From positions 1 through 36,832 of the forward strand of contig JAJCXY010000022.1 in the NCBI GenBank assembly GCA_029263215.1: a stretch of DNA of 36,832 bases, read 5' to 3'. Origin of the DNA: Acidimicrobiales bacterium (lineage in GTDB: Bacteria; Actinomycetota; Acidimicrobiia; Acidimicrobiales; Aldehydirespiratoraceae). The translations under genes were made by a program, and so were the position numbers. This document shows positions 22,991 to 31,282 of the stretch, piece after piece. The notes under the pieces are model-generated. The model had not been told where the DNA came from, made no database searches, and worked only from the letters and a program-made list of their open reading frames with translations. Every line of letters starts with the position of its first letter. Within the stretch, counting starts at the first letter, position 1.

Positions 22991-24701
22991 TCACCCTGAA
23001 GAGTTCCTCGACGGTGGTGAGTCCCATCTTCACCTTCCGGAGACCATCAGAGCGCAAGGTGCTCATGCCCTGCTCGACCGCCACTCGCTCTACATCCTCG
23101 GCGCGGGCATGGGCGAGCACCAGATCCGAGATCTCCTCAGACATCGACAGGACCTCGTGGATGGCGAAGCGGCCTCGGTATCCGGTGTCTCCACAAGATT
23201 CACACCCCACCGCCCGGTAGCCCTCGAAAGACTCACCCTCGCTGAGATCCGCCGGAAGTGCCGCGAGCACTTCGTCGCTGAGGCCCAGCTGGCGAAGGAA
23301 GACCTCCTGAGGCCGACGGCACTTCTCACACAGGCGCCGAGCCAGCCGTTGGGCCAGAACCGCCGATACCGATGAGGCCACCAGGAAGGGCTCCACTCCC
23401 ATCTCGACGAGCCGCATCGGGGCGGCCGAACTGCTGTTGGTGTGAAGGGTCGACAACACGAGATGGCCGGTGAGCGCAGCCTCGATCGCGATCGTGGCTG
23501 TCTCGCCGTCGCGAATCTCCCCCACCAGCATGATGTCGGGGTCGGCACGAAGGAAGGAACGCAGGGCCCGGGCGAAGGTCATGCCCGACTTCTGGTTGAC
23601 CTGCACCTGCTTGATGCCGTCCATGCGGTATTCGACGGGATCTTCGATCGTGATGATGTTGCGGGTCGGATCGCGGATCTCTTCCAGGGTCGCGTAGAGG
23701 GTGGTCGACTTACCCGAACCAGTGGGTCCGGTGACCAGAATCGCCCCCCAAGGCCTCTCGTAGGCGGTGCGGTACAGATCAAGTTGGTTCGGAAGAAAGC
23801 CAGCACCCTTGATGCCCCCTCGAGCCATGCTGTGAAGTATCCGCAGCACCGCGGCTTCACCGTGAACGGTCGGGATGGTCGCGACCCTGACGTCGTACTC
23901 CTTGCCATTGACCTCGGCTGTGAGGCGTCCGTCCTGGGGAACTCGGCGCTCCGCTATGTCGATCTCGGCCATCACCTTGATGCGACTGATGATGCCGGCC
24001 ATGAGTGACTTCGGAGGCGTCATCGCCTCGTGCAGCACGCCGTCGACCCGGAAACGAATCCTGAGGTCGTCGGAGGTGGGTTCGACGTGGATGTCCGACG
24101 CGTTCTCCTGAACGGCTTTCGCCAAGAGAAGGTCGATGAAGCGAACGATCGGGGCATCACTGCTGCCCTCGGTATCCGCCCTCGCATCGAGGAGTTGGGC
24201 TTCGTATTCACGGTTCTCGCCGACCGCGGCCTGAATGGTCTCTCTTACCCGCGAGTCGCTGTGGCCCAGACGCTCGATCGCATCCAGGATCTGGGCGGCC
24301 TCGGCCATCACCGGCTTGACCTGGCGGCCGACGAGGGAGCGGATGTCGTCGAGCGCCAACACATCGACCGGGTTGGCCATGGCGACGACGATCTGCTGGT
24401 CTTCCCGCCACACCGGGAGAGCCCGATGTCGCTTGGCGAGCTGCTGGGGGACGAGCTGGGAAACCTCGATGTCAATGGGCCGATCGCTGAGATCGACGAA
24501 CGGCAGATCGAACTGGACGGCCAAGGCCCGCACGAGATCGCGGGGCTGAACCAAGCCCTCCTGCAGCAGCACCTCCCCCAATCGTCGTCCGCTCGAACGT
24601 TGGGCTTCGAGAGCGCGCGAGATCTCATCTTCGTTGACAATCCCCAACTCGACGAGGACCTCACCGATTCGCCGCCGCGCGGCAACCGCTAGCTGTGCCA
24701 T
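22983..24701 (-). CDS. pilB: Type IV pilus extension ATPase PilB
   Basis: The protein has 572 residues from ATG 24701. An MshEN/GspE N-terminal domain (12-75: GEVLVELGIVNEDEISRALE, then GEVLLQEGLV) leads to the ATPase core. Walker A is GPTGSGKS (325-332), the Asp box TIEDPVEYRMDG (351-363), Walker B MLVGEIRDGE (391-400), the His box near TGHLVLSTLHTNS. A tetracysteine zinc site, C458-x2-C461 and C500-x2-C503, is diagnostic for PilB/GspE and absent from PilT. MshEN domains in many PilB proteins bind c-di-GMP; whether this one does is untested. PilB drives pilus polymerisation. The gene stands alone on its strand between two plus-strand pil units. Confidence 0.95.
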   Translation of the reverse strand: MAQLAVAARRRIGEVLVELGIVNEDEISRALEAQRSSGRRLGEVLLQEGLVQPRDLVRALAVQFDLPFVDLSDRPIDIEVSQLVPQQLAKRHRALPVWREDQQIVVAMANPVDVLALDDIRSLVGRQVKPVMAEAAQILDAIERLGHSDSRVRETIQAAVGENREYEAQLLDARADTEGSSDAPIVRFIDLLLAKAVQENASDIHVEPTSDDLRIRFRVDGVLHEAMTPPKSLMAGIISRIKVMAEIDIAERRVPQDGRLTAEVNGKEYDVRVATIPTVHGEAAVLRILHSMARGGIKGAGFLPNQLDLYRTAYERPWGAILVTGPTGSGKSTTLYATLEEIRDPTRNIITIEDPVEYRMDGIKQVQVNQKSGMTFARALRSFLRADPDIMLVGEIRDGETATIAIEAALTGHLVLSTLHTNSSSAAPMRLVEMGVEPFLVASSVSAVLAQRLARRLCEKCRRPQEVFLRQLGLSDEVLAALPADLSEGESFEGYRAVGCESCGDTGYRGRFAIHEVLSMSEEISDLVLAHARAEDVERVAVEQGMSTLRSDGLRKVKMGLTTVEELFRVIT

Positions 24702-24722
24702 GTCCCAGCAATCGGCCACCCG

Positions 24723-25985
24723 GTGGGAATTTTGAGCGCCACCGCCGTCGTTCCCGACATCCGGGTCGAGTCGAGGCCGGCGAATCCTCAAAAAGGGCCC
24801 GATTCGACCGACCGGCAACGCGTGGAGCCCAAACTCGGAAACGACTGGCAAGCACTGGATGCCGACAGCCGGGCCTTCCTCGCCGACGCTCTTTCGGCCG
24901 ACGAGGATCCCGCCCCTGACGGCCTGATCAAGCTGCTCCAAGCCGCGGTGAGTGCGGACGCGTCCGACCTTCATCTCTCCTCGGGCGTCGCTCCCCACAT
25001 CCGTGTTCGCGGTGAGCTTCGCCCCCTGGCCGGCACCGCGGCGATCTCCGCCGGTGAGATGGAATCGATCCTGCGGGCCCACCTGAGTCCTCGCCAACAA
25101 GAGACCCTCTCGTCGAGGGGCGATCTCGACACCGCCATCAGCTTCGGTGGCGACGGACCCGACCAACTTCGATTCCGCGCCAGCGTGTTCCACCAATCCG
25201 GAAGTCTCGCCGCCGCCATCCGACTCGTGCCCAGCGACATCCCCGAACTCGATGACCTCGGCTTACCTCAGGTGGTCAACCGATTCGCCGAGCTCACCAG
25301 CGGCCTTGTTCTCGTCACCGGACCAACGGGCTGCGGAAAGAGCACGACGCTGGCGAGCATGATCGAACAGATCAACGTGAGCACGGCCGCCCACATCGTG
25401 ACGATCGAGGATCCCATCGAGTACCGCTACCAGTGCAAGCGGTCGGTGGTCCAGCAACGCGAAGTCGGAACCGACACCGATTCCTACCTCTCTGCGCTTC
25501 GGGCCGCGCTACGCCAGGATCCCGACGTGATCCTGATCGGCGAGCTCCGCGACCTCGACACCATCCGCGTCGCCCTCACCGCCGCCGAAACGGGCCATGT
25601 GGTCTTCGCCACCCTTCACAGCTCCAACGCCACGAGCGCCATCACCCGGGTGATCGACGTATTTCCCGGTGATCAGCAGAACCAGATCCGCTCCCAGCTC
25701 GCTCTCTCCATCGAGGGTTCCCTAAGCCAGCGCCTCCTGCCCTCGAACTCAGGTCGACAGGTTCCCGCAACCGAGGTGATGGTGGCGTCGTCCGCTGTCC
25801 GCAACCTCATCCGGTCCGACAAGATCCACCAGCTCCCGTCGGTACTCGAAACCGGCGGGGCCGAAGGCATGCACACCTTCGACCAGTCACTTGCCGCGCT
25901 GGTTCGGCGCCGTCAGGTCGATCCCTCTGTCGCTCGCGCCTCCGCGGCCAACGTCGCCAACTTCGACAGGCTGATCCAGCAATGA
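24723..25985 (+). CDS. pilT: Type IV pilus retraction ATPase PilT
   Basis: The longest frame has 420 residues. From residue 67 (LIKLLQAAVSADASDLHLSS) it is a standard PilT: GPTGCGKS Walker A (200-207), IVTIEDPIEY Asp box, ILIGELRDLDT Walker B, TGHVVFATLHSSNA His box. Near 360 it has AVRNLIRSDK and GMHTFDQSL, the PilT-specific AIRNLIRE-type signature. The first 66 residues are an unusual extension. GTG 24723 lies only 21 nt from the divergent pilB start; TTG 24732 and GTG 24822 are alternative starts, and the last would remove half the extension. PilT powers retraction and twitching. The pilC start overlaps its stop (ATGA). Confidence 0.92.
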   Translation: MGILSATAVVPDIRVESRPANPQKGPDSTDRQRVEPKLGNDWQALDADSRAFLADALSADEDPAPDGLIKLLQAAVSADASDLHLSSGVAPHIRVRGELRPLAGTAAISAGEMESILRAHLSPRQQETLSSRGDLDTAISFGGDGPDQLRFRASVFHQSGSLAAAIRLVPSDIPELDDLGLPQVVNRFAELTSGLVLVTGPTGCGKSTTLASMIEQINVSTAAHIVTIEDPIEYRYQCKRSVVQQREVGTDTDSYLSALRAALRQDPDVILIGELRDLDTIRVALTAAETGHVVFATLHSSNATSAITRVIDVFPGDQQNQIRSQLALSIEGSLSQRLLPSNSGRQVPATEVMVASSAVRNLIRSDKIHQLPSVLETGGAEGMHTFDQSLAALVRRRQVDPSVARASAANVANFDRLIQQ

Positions 25986-27226
25986 CTACCAGCACAGGCA
26001 CCGAGAAGGAATCCACCTTCCGCTACAAGGCTCTCGACGACGACGGCGGGATGCAGGTTGGCGAGATCGTGTGCGATTCCGAGAGCACAGCTGTGAGCCG
26101 GCTTCGTCAGCAGGGCCTCCGACCGATCTCGATGAGTGAGTCGCGGCCCTCGACGTTGGCCAGGGAGTTCTCCATCCCGGGCTTCGGTCCGAAGGTGAAG
26201 GGGGCCGAACTCGCAGTGCTGGCCCGCCAGTTCTCCACGATGGTGAACGCCGGAGTGTCGCTACTCAGGACGCTCGATGTTCTCCGTCAGCAGACGAGCA
26301 ACCCTCTGCTCGCCTCGACCCTCGATCAGATTCGTCTCGATGTCGAGGCCGGCGGCTCGCTCAGCGAGGCGATCAGTCGCCATCCCAAGGTGTTCGATCG
26401 TCTCTTCGTCTCTATGATCCGGGCCGGGGAAACAGCCGGCGCTCTCGACACCGTCCTCCTACAGTTGGCCGACACACTCGAGCGCTCCGTGGCCATGAGG
26501 CAGAAGATCCGTTCCGCACTCGCCTATCCGATCGCGGTGTCGGTGATGGTCACCGCGGTGATCCTCATCATGCTCGTTTTCGTAGTCCCCACCTTCTCCG
26601 GCATCTACGACGACCTCGGAGGCACCCTCCCCCTCCCCACCCGAGCCCTGGTGGGCGTCTCCAGTCTCATCACCAACAACCTGTTGCCGCTCGTGCTCAC
26701 CGTGATCGCCGCCACGCTGGGGTTCAAGCGGTGGAAGCGAACCGATGCCGGTCAGTACCGCTGGGACTCGCTCAAGCTCAGATTGCCGCTCATGGGCGAC
26801 CTCCTGGTCAAGAGCAGCGTCGCTCGATTCGGTCGGACGATGGCGGTGCTCACCAAGTCCGGGGTCCCCGTACTCGAGACCCTGCGCATCACCTCTGAGA
26901 CAGTCGGCAACGCCGTGATGTCACGCGCGCTGATCCAGACCCGTGATGCGGTGAGGCGTGGTGAGCCCCTGGCTCAGAATCTGGCCAAGGAATCGATCTT
27001 CCCTGCCATGGTGATCCAGCTCGTCTCGGTCGGCGAGGAGACCGGCGCCCTCGAGCAGATGTTCGACACGATAGGCAAGTCCCTCGAAGAGGAGGTCGAA
27101 ACCGCCGTTGCGGGCTTCGCGGCCCTGATCGAACCGGTCATGATGGCCTTCATCGGACTCGTCGTGGGCGGCATGGTTGTAGCCCTGTATCTACCCATGT
27201 TCAGGGTGATCGACCTAGTCCAATAA
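25982..27226 (+). CDS. pilC: Type IV pilus inner-membrane platform protein PilC
   Basis: The protein has 414 residues, the usual PilC/GspF length. Two T2SSF domains are visible, each starting with the family pattern: LAVLARQFSTMVNAGVSLLR near residue 80 and VARFGRTMAVLTKSGVPVLE near 280. Each is followed by a GESL/GEPLAQ-like helix and a membrane segment; the three helices lie near 180-200, 230-250 and the C-terminus (FIGLVVGGMVVALYLPMF). PilC transmits PilB and PilT motion to pilin insertion or removal. The N-terminal FRYKALDDDG is the classical start. ATGA overlap with pilT; pilA follows after 90 nt. Confidence 0.95.
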   Translation: MTTSTGTEKESTFRYKALDDDGGMQVGEIVCDSESTAVSRLRQQGLRPISMSESRPSTLAREFSIPGFGPKVKGAELAVLARQFSTMVNAGVSLLRTLDVLRQQTSNPLLASTLDQIRLDVEAGGSLSEAISRHPKVFDRLFVSMIRAGETAGALDTVLLQLADTLERSVAMRQKIRSALAYPIAVSVMVTAVILIMLVFVVPTFSGIYDDLGGTLPLPTRALVGVSSLITNNLLPLVLTVIAATLGFKRWKRTDAGQYRWDSLKLRLPLMGDLLVKSSVARFGRTMAVLTKSGVPVLETLRITSETVGNAVMSRALIQTRDAVRRGEPLAQNLAKESIFPAMVIQLVSVGEETGALEQMFDTIGKSLEEEVETAVAGFAALIEPVMMAFIGLVVGGMVVALYLPMFRVIDLVQ

Positions 27227-27316
27227 GTGACCATCGTCATCTCATGCGGCAGCCGGACGCGCCGAAGGAATTACATACGCAATAGCGCTGGCCGGGAGCC
27301 CGGACTAGGAGGAACA

Positions 27317-27796
27317 ATGATTCCAACCAAGAGACTTCGCTCGAGTGATCGAGAGGCAGGTTTCACCCTCATCGAGGTGATGGTCGTCGTGCTCATCATC
27401 GGGATCTTGCTCGCCGTCGGCGTCCCTACCTTCCTCGGGGCCCGCAGCCGCGCCCAGGATCGTTCCGCCCAGACCAGCGTTCGTGTGGCCCAGTCCGCCG
27501 CGCTCATCGTCTACACCGACGATGGCGACCTCGGAGACGTGACCACCTCATCGATGAGCGCCACCGAGCCTGGTTTCACCTGGCTCCGCAGCAACTCCGC
27601 ATCGCGGGACGACAAGCAGGTCAGCATCGCCACCAATCGCGGTGGCACCGAATTCGGCGCAGCCGCCATGTCGGACTCCGGCACCTGCTACTACATCCGC
27701 CTTCGCGAAAGTGGATCAACCCTCTACGGAAGCTCCACCTCAGCATCGTGCACCGGCAACTCAGCTCTCAGTCGAGCACGCAGCTCCGAGTGGTGA
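27317..27796 (+). CDS. pilA: Major type IV pilin PilA
   Basis: The protein has 159 residues. A 15-residue leader ends in Gly, then FTLIEVMVVVLIIGILLAVG: the textbook type IVa prepilin site with Phe+1 and Glu+5. A helix (TFLGARSRAQDRSAQTSVRV) precedes a beta-rich globular part rich in Ser and Thr. A C-terminal pair, Cys in GTCYYIRL and Cys in SASCTG, likely forms the D-region disulfide. It has the best ribosome binding site in the window, AGGAGG (27307-27312) 4 nt before ATG, as expected for an abundant protein. A strong hairpin terminator follows. The 90-bp gap after pilC may carry its own promoter. Confidence 0.92.
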   Translation: MIPTKRLRSSDREAGFTLIEVMVVVLIIGILLAVGVPTFLGARSRAQDRSAQTSVRVAQSAALIVYTDDGDLGDVTTSSMSATEPGFTWLRSNSASRDDKQVSIATNRGGTEFGAAAMSDSGTCYYIRLRESGSTLYGSSTSASCTGNSALSRARSSEW

Positions 27797-27826
27797 GCTA
27801 ACTCCCTGCTCAGATTCACTCCGAAC

Positions 27827-27856
27827 GAACGTGGGATCCGAAGGGATCCCACGTTC
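27827..27856. terminator. Strong hairpin terminator after pilA
   Basis: GAACGTGGGATCC (27827-27839), loop GAAG, GGATCCCACGTTC (27844-27856): a perfect 13-bp stem with a tetraloop, 30 bp after the pilA stop and 40 bp before the stop of the convergent gene. Only a short TTT follows. Its symmetry allows it to stop transcription from both sides. Confidence 0.75.
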
Positions 27857-27895
27857 GCCGTTTCGGGCAATGTGAGTTTCGAGCAGGCCAGCCGG

Positions 27896-28891
27896 TCAGG
27901 CGAACGTCTCTCGGTAACCGAACAGGGCCGGCGTGCCTCCAGTGTGTATGAAGACCACATTGTCATCGCGACCCCAGCGATCACGGCGCACCAGCTCCAT
28001 CAGGCCCGACATCGCCTTCCCGGAGTAGACCGGATCGAGCAGGATCGCCTCGGTGGCCGCTACCAGCTCCACGGCTTCACGCATCGCATGGGTGGGCATC
28101 CCGTACTCGTCACCCACATAGGAGTCGTCGACGATCACCGCGTCGGCCGGGATCGTGCGGTCGAGGCCCACCCGCTCGATCACCCCTTCGGCGAGTTCGT
28201 GCACGATGGGCGCGAGGTAACTCGACGGCGCACCAGCGCTGATGCCATAGACACCCACCGATGAACGACGGATGGCGAGTCCGGCCACCAGCCCCGCTTG
28301 GGTGCCGCCGCTGGCGGTGGCGTGAACGATTTCGCGAATCTCGAAGCCGAGATCATCGGCCTGGCGAAGGGTCTCCACCGCCGCAGTGCGATAGCCCATC
28401 GCTCCGATCACCGATGAGCCGCCGAGTGGGATCACATAGGGAGTGCGACCGGCTGCCTCCAGCTCAGCGGCGCGGGCCTCGAGGGCCGCGTCGCGGTCGG
28501 TGCCGGCATCGAGATCGATCACGGTGGCACCAAGAAGGCGATCGAGAAGGATGTTGCCCCCGGCCTGGTATTCCACTCCCCAATCGGGGAACCGATGCTC
28601 GATCAGCAGCTCGCACTCGAGCCCGGCCCGTGCGGCCGCGGCCGCGGTCTGGCGGCAGTGGTTGCTCTGGGTGGCACCTGTGGTGAGGACTACGTCGGCC
28701 TCCCGTTCGACTGCATCGGCGATCAGGTATTCGAGCTTGCGGGCCTTGTTGCCCCCCATCGCCAGCCCCGTGGCGTCGTCGCGTTTCACCCACAGCTGGG
28801 GTCCACCAAGCTCTCGGGAGAGCGCCGCCATCGGTTCGAGCGGTGTGGGCAGGTGGGCGAGGGGAATGTGGGGGATCGCGTTGGCGGGCAT
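27896..28891 (-). CDS. D-cysteine desulfhydrase / ACC deaminase family PLP enzyme
   Basis: The protein has 331 residues, a fold-type II PLP enzyme. LWVKRDDATGLAMGGNKARK contains the Schiff-base Lys (NKARKLEYL); TTGATQSNHCRQTAAAAARAG is the family's phosphate-side helix, and ATASGGTQAGLVAGL is the phosphate-binding loop. Candidates are D-cysteine desulfhydrase (DcyD), ACC deaminase, and L-cysteate sulfo-lyase (CuyA), which are hard to tell apart from sequence alone. The ATG overlaps the stop of the enolase gene (TGATG), so it is the third gene of a catabolic-looking operon. A cysteate or D-cysteine role would release sulfite or sulfide with pyruvate and ammonia (inference). Confidence 0.85.
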   Translation of the reverse strand: MPANAIPHIPLAHLPTPLEPMAALSRELGGPQLWVKRDDATGLAMGGNKARKLEYLIADAVEREADVVLTTGATQSNHCRQTAAAAARAGLECELLIEHRFPDWGVEYQAGGNILLDRLLGATVIDLDAGTDRDAALEARAAELEAAGRTPYVIPLGGSSVIGAMGYRTAAVETLRQADDLGFEIREIVHATASGGTQAGLVAGLAIRRSSVGVYGISAGAPSSYLAPIVHELAEGVIERVGLDRTIPADAVIVDDSYVGDEYGMPTHAMREAVELVAATEAILLDPVYSGKAMSGLMELVRRDRWGRDDNVVFIHTGGTPALFGYRETFA

Positions 28892-30096
28892 CAGGGCACT
28901 TCCGGGTCGGGTTTCATTTCGAGATGCAGTTCGGTGCCCGTCCACGGATTGGCTCGGGCCACCTCCTCGTTGAGAGCGCTGCCGATGCCGGGTTCCCGCG
29001 AGGGCACGACATAGCCGTCGTCCCACTCGATCGGATTGGTCAACAGTTCGGCGTAGAAGCCGCTGAAGTCCTGGATCGATTCGAGAATCAGGAAGTTCGG
29101 TATACAGGTGGCGAGCTGGATGTTGGCCAGGGCCTCGATCGGACCGCAATAGAGATGGGGGGCTATCTGGGCGTAGTAGACCTCGGCGATGGCCGCGATC
29201 TTCTTGGTCTCGAGGATCCCGCCGCTGCGACCGAGCGCAGGTTGCAGGATCGCCGCCGCGCCGGCCTCCAACACCCGGTGAAACTCGTACTTGGTTGTGA
29301 GCCGCTCCCCCGTGGCCACTGGAATCGATGTGCCCCTGGCCACCCGGGCCATCTCCTCGACGTTCTCGGGAGGGGTCGGTTCCTCGAGCCAGAGAGGGTC
29401 GTAGGGCTCGAGTCGCTTGGCCAGTCGGATCGCGCCGGCCGCGGTGAATTGGCCATGAGTGCCGAATAGGAGATCGGCTCGAGACCCCACCGCCTCACGA
29501 ATGAGCTTCACGAACTGTTCACTGCGATCCAGAGCCTCGAGCGGAGGCATGTGCCCGTCGTACACGGTGTAGGGGCCGGCGGGGTCGAATTTCACCGCAG
29601 TGAATCCGCGCTCCACCTCCTTCACCGCAGCCTCCGCCGCTACCTGAGGATCGGTGTAGACCGCCGCATCGGCGTATACATCGGCGGCGGTCGGATCCGG
29701 GTACAGGTAGGTGTAGCTGCGGAGGCGATCGTGAACCCGACCCCCGAGCAGTTCGTAGACCGGCTTGCCCACCGACTTGCCCACGATGTCCCAACACGCG
29801 GTCTCGATGCCGCTGAGCACCGACCCGAGGGAGATGTCGGGCCGCAGGGTGTAACCCGACCCGTAGACCCTGCGCCAGAGCCTCTCGATGTGGAAGGGGT
29901 CGCTGCCCACCACCCACCGCTCACAGACGTCCTCGGCCATCCGGGCCACCACGTCGGCGCTGAAAGTGGCCGCGTAGATCTCCCCGTAGCCGACGATTCC
30001 GTCGTCGCTGACCAGCTTAACGAAGATGAAGTAGCGCCCACCGAAATAGGGCGGCGGGTTGGCCACCACGAAGGTTTCGAACGAGGCGATCTTCAC
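28891..30096 (-). CDS. Mandelate racemase/muconate lactonizing enzyme family protein, altered active site
   Basis: The protein has 401 residues of the enolase superfamily: capping domain 1-115, then a TIM barrel. It resembles galactonate dehydratase and related sugar-acid dehydratases in length and motifs (LEEPTPPEN 237-245, TGERLTTKYEF 262-272, IAPHLYCGPI 311-320). Metal ligands E238 and E264 and the possible bases H214 and H314 are present. The first Mg ligand, normally Asp in a D-x-H-G strand, is G212 in FGTHGQF, and the Asp that normally pairs with the barrel His is A287 in LQPALGRSGG. Activity may therefore differ from classical dehydration. It lies between a zinc dehydrogenase (33-nt gap) and a PLP enzyme (1-nt overlap). 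Confidence 0.85.
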   Translation of the reverse strand: MKIASFETFVVANPPPYFGGRYFIFVKLVSDDGIVGYGEIYAATFSADVVARMAEDVCERWVVGSDPFHIERLWRRVYGSGYTLRPDISLGSVLSGIETACWDIVGKSVGKPVYELLGGRVHDRLRSYTYLYPDPTAADVYADAAVYTDPQVAAEAAVKEVERGFTAVKFDPAGPYTVYDGHMPPLEALDRSEQFVKLIREAVGSRADLLFGTHGQFTAAGAIRLAKRLEPYDPLWLEEPTPPENVEEMARVARGTSIPVATGERLTTKYEFHRVLEAGAAAILQPALGRSGGILETKKIAAIAEVYYAQIAPHLYCGPIEALANIQLATCIPNFLILESIQDFSGFYAELLTNPIEWDDGYVVPSREPGIGSALNEEVARANPWTGTELHLEMKPDPEVP

Positions 30097-30129
30097 TGGT
30101 ATCTCCCAGAGAGTGGGTCAGCGGACGGT

Positions 30130-31218
30130 TCAGTCATCAAACACCACTACGTTGCGGCGAGCCATGCCGGATCGAGCCGACTCCACCGCCTCGTTGATCT
30201 GATCGATGCTGTAGGTCTGACTCACCAGCTCATCGAGCTTGAGCCGTCCCTGCTGATAGAGCCCCACGAGTCGGGGAATGTCGGTGGCGAGTCGACCCGA
30301 CCCCATCTTGGATCCGAGCATCCTCTGGCTGGCATCGGCCAACGAGGTGGTGTCGATTTCGGCGGTGACTCCAGTGGGCGTCATGCCCACTATCACCGCT
30401 GCCCCTCCGGGGGCGAGCAGGGCGGGAGCCTGCTCGATTGCCGCCTTCGCACCGACCGTGACAAAGACATAGTCGGCACCCCGACCACCGGTGATCGCCA
30501 TCACCTGTTCGACCAGGTCGGGGGCGGCACCGTCCGCAACATCGGTGGCCCCGAACTCCAGGGCCCCCTCGCGTTTGGAAGGTTCGAGATCCACGGCGAT
30601 CACGGAGCGGGCACCCGCTAGCGCAGCGCCCTGTAACGAGTTGATCCCCACTCCCCCACAGCCGATCACCACCACGTGGCTGCCCGCCTCCACTCGAGCT
30701 GTGCTCGTGACCGCCCCGACACCGGTGATCACTCCGCACCCGAGCAGGGACGCGCTCGCCCAAGCCATATCGGGAGGGAGCACCGCCACCTGGGACGAAT
30801 GAACCAGCGCCATCTCAGCGAAGGCGCCGGCGTGAAGACCGTGGGTGAGCTGCTCGCCGCCGGGGGTGCTCAGCGGGCTCCGATCATCGATGGCGAAATG
30901 GCCGGTGCAGGAGGTGTGGATACCGCGAGCACAGTTGTGGCAGTTTCCACACGCCCGAATCAGCGAGATCACAACCCGATCGCCCACCACCACCGTGTCG
31001 ACACCATCGCCCACCGACTCCACCACGCCGGCGGCTTCATGGCCGTAAACCGCGGGCAGGACTCCACCCCACGCGCCGTCGGCCAACATGATGTCGGAGT
31101 GGCAGATGGCGCAGGCCTTCATTTCGACACGTACCTCGCCGGGGCCCGGGGCCGCCACGACGATGTCCTCGACCGACAGGGGGGCGCCGAACTCGCGACA
31201 GACCGCTGCTTTCACCAT
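30130..31218 (-). CDS. Zinc-dependent alcohol dehydrogenase (MDR family)
   Basis: The protein has 362 residues from ATG 31218, supported by a -10 box 7 nt upstream. Catalytic zinc ligands are the Cys in ACAICHSD and the His in YGHEAAGVVE; the structural zinc site is C-x2-C-x2-C-x7-C in CGNCHNCARGIHTSC. The cofactor loop GCGGVGINSLQGAALAG followed by VIAVDLEPSKR, with Asp after the second strand, indicates NAD(H). It resembles class III-type alcohol dehydrogenases that oxidise small alcohols or thiol-bound aldehydes. It is the first gene of the operon with the enolase-family and PLP enzymes, so it may oxidise an alcohol or hydroxy-acid in the same pathway (inference). Confidence 0.92.
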   Translation of the reverse strand: MVKAAVCREFGAPLSVEDIVVAAPGPGEVRVEMKACAICHSDIMLADGAWGGVLPAVYGHEAAGVVESVGDGVDTVVVGDRVVISLIRACGNCHNCARGIHTSCTGHFAIDDRSPLSTPGGEQLTHGLHAGAFAEMALVHSSQVAVLPPDMAWASASLLGCGVITGVGAVTSTARVEAGSHVVVIGCGGVGINSLQGAALAGARSVIAVDLEPSKREGALEFGATDVADGAAPDLVEQVMAITGGRGADYVFVTVGAKAAIEQAPALLAPGGAAVIVGMTPTGVTAEIDTTSLADASQRMLGSKMGSGRLATDIPRLVGLYQQGRLKLDELVSQTYSIDQINEAVESARSGMARRNVVVFDD

Positions 31219-31225
31219 CGCGCGA

Positions 31226-31231
31226 ACAGTA
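31226..31231 (-). promoter_or_regulatory. -10 box of the dehydrogenase operon (leaderless)
   Basis: TACTGT on the minus strand ends 7 nt before ATG 31218. A weak -35-like TTTACC lies 16 nt further up (31253-31248). On the plus strand the same spot gives TAAAGT (31250-31255), a possible -10 box of the divergent SLH gene, so the two promoters overlap. Confidence 0.5.
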
Positions 31232-31282
31232 GCCGTCATCGCCGATGGGTAAAGTCGCAAGGAGCGCGGACCGATTCCGAAG

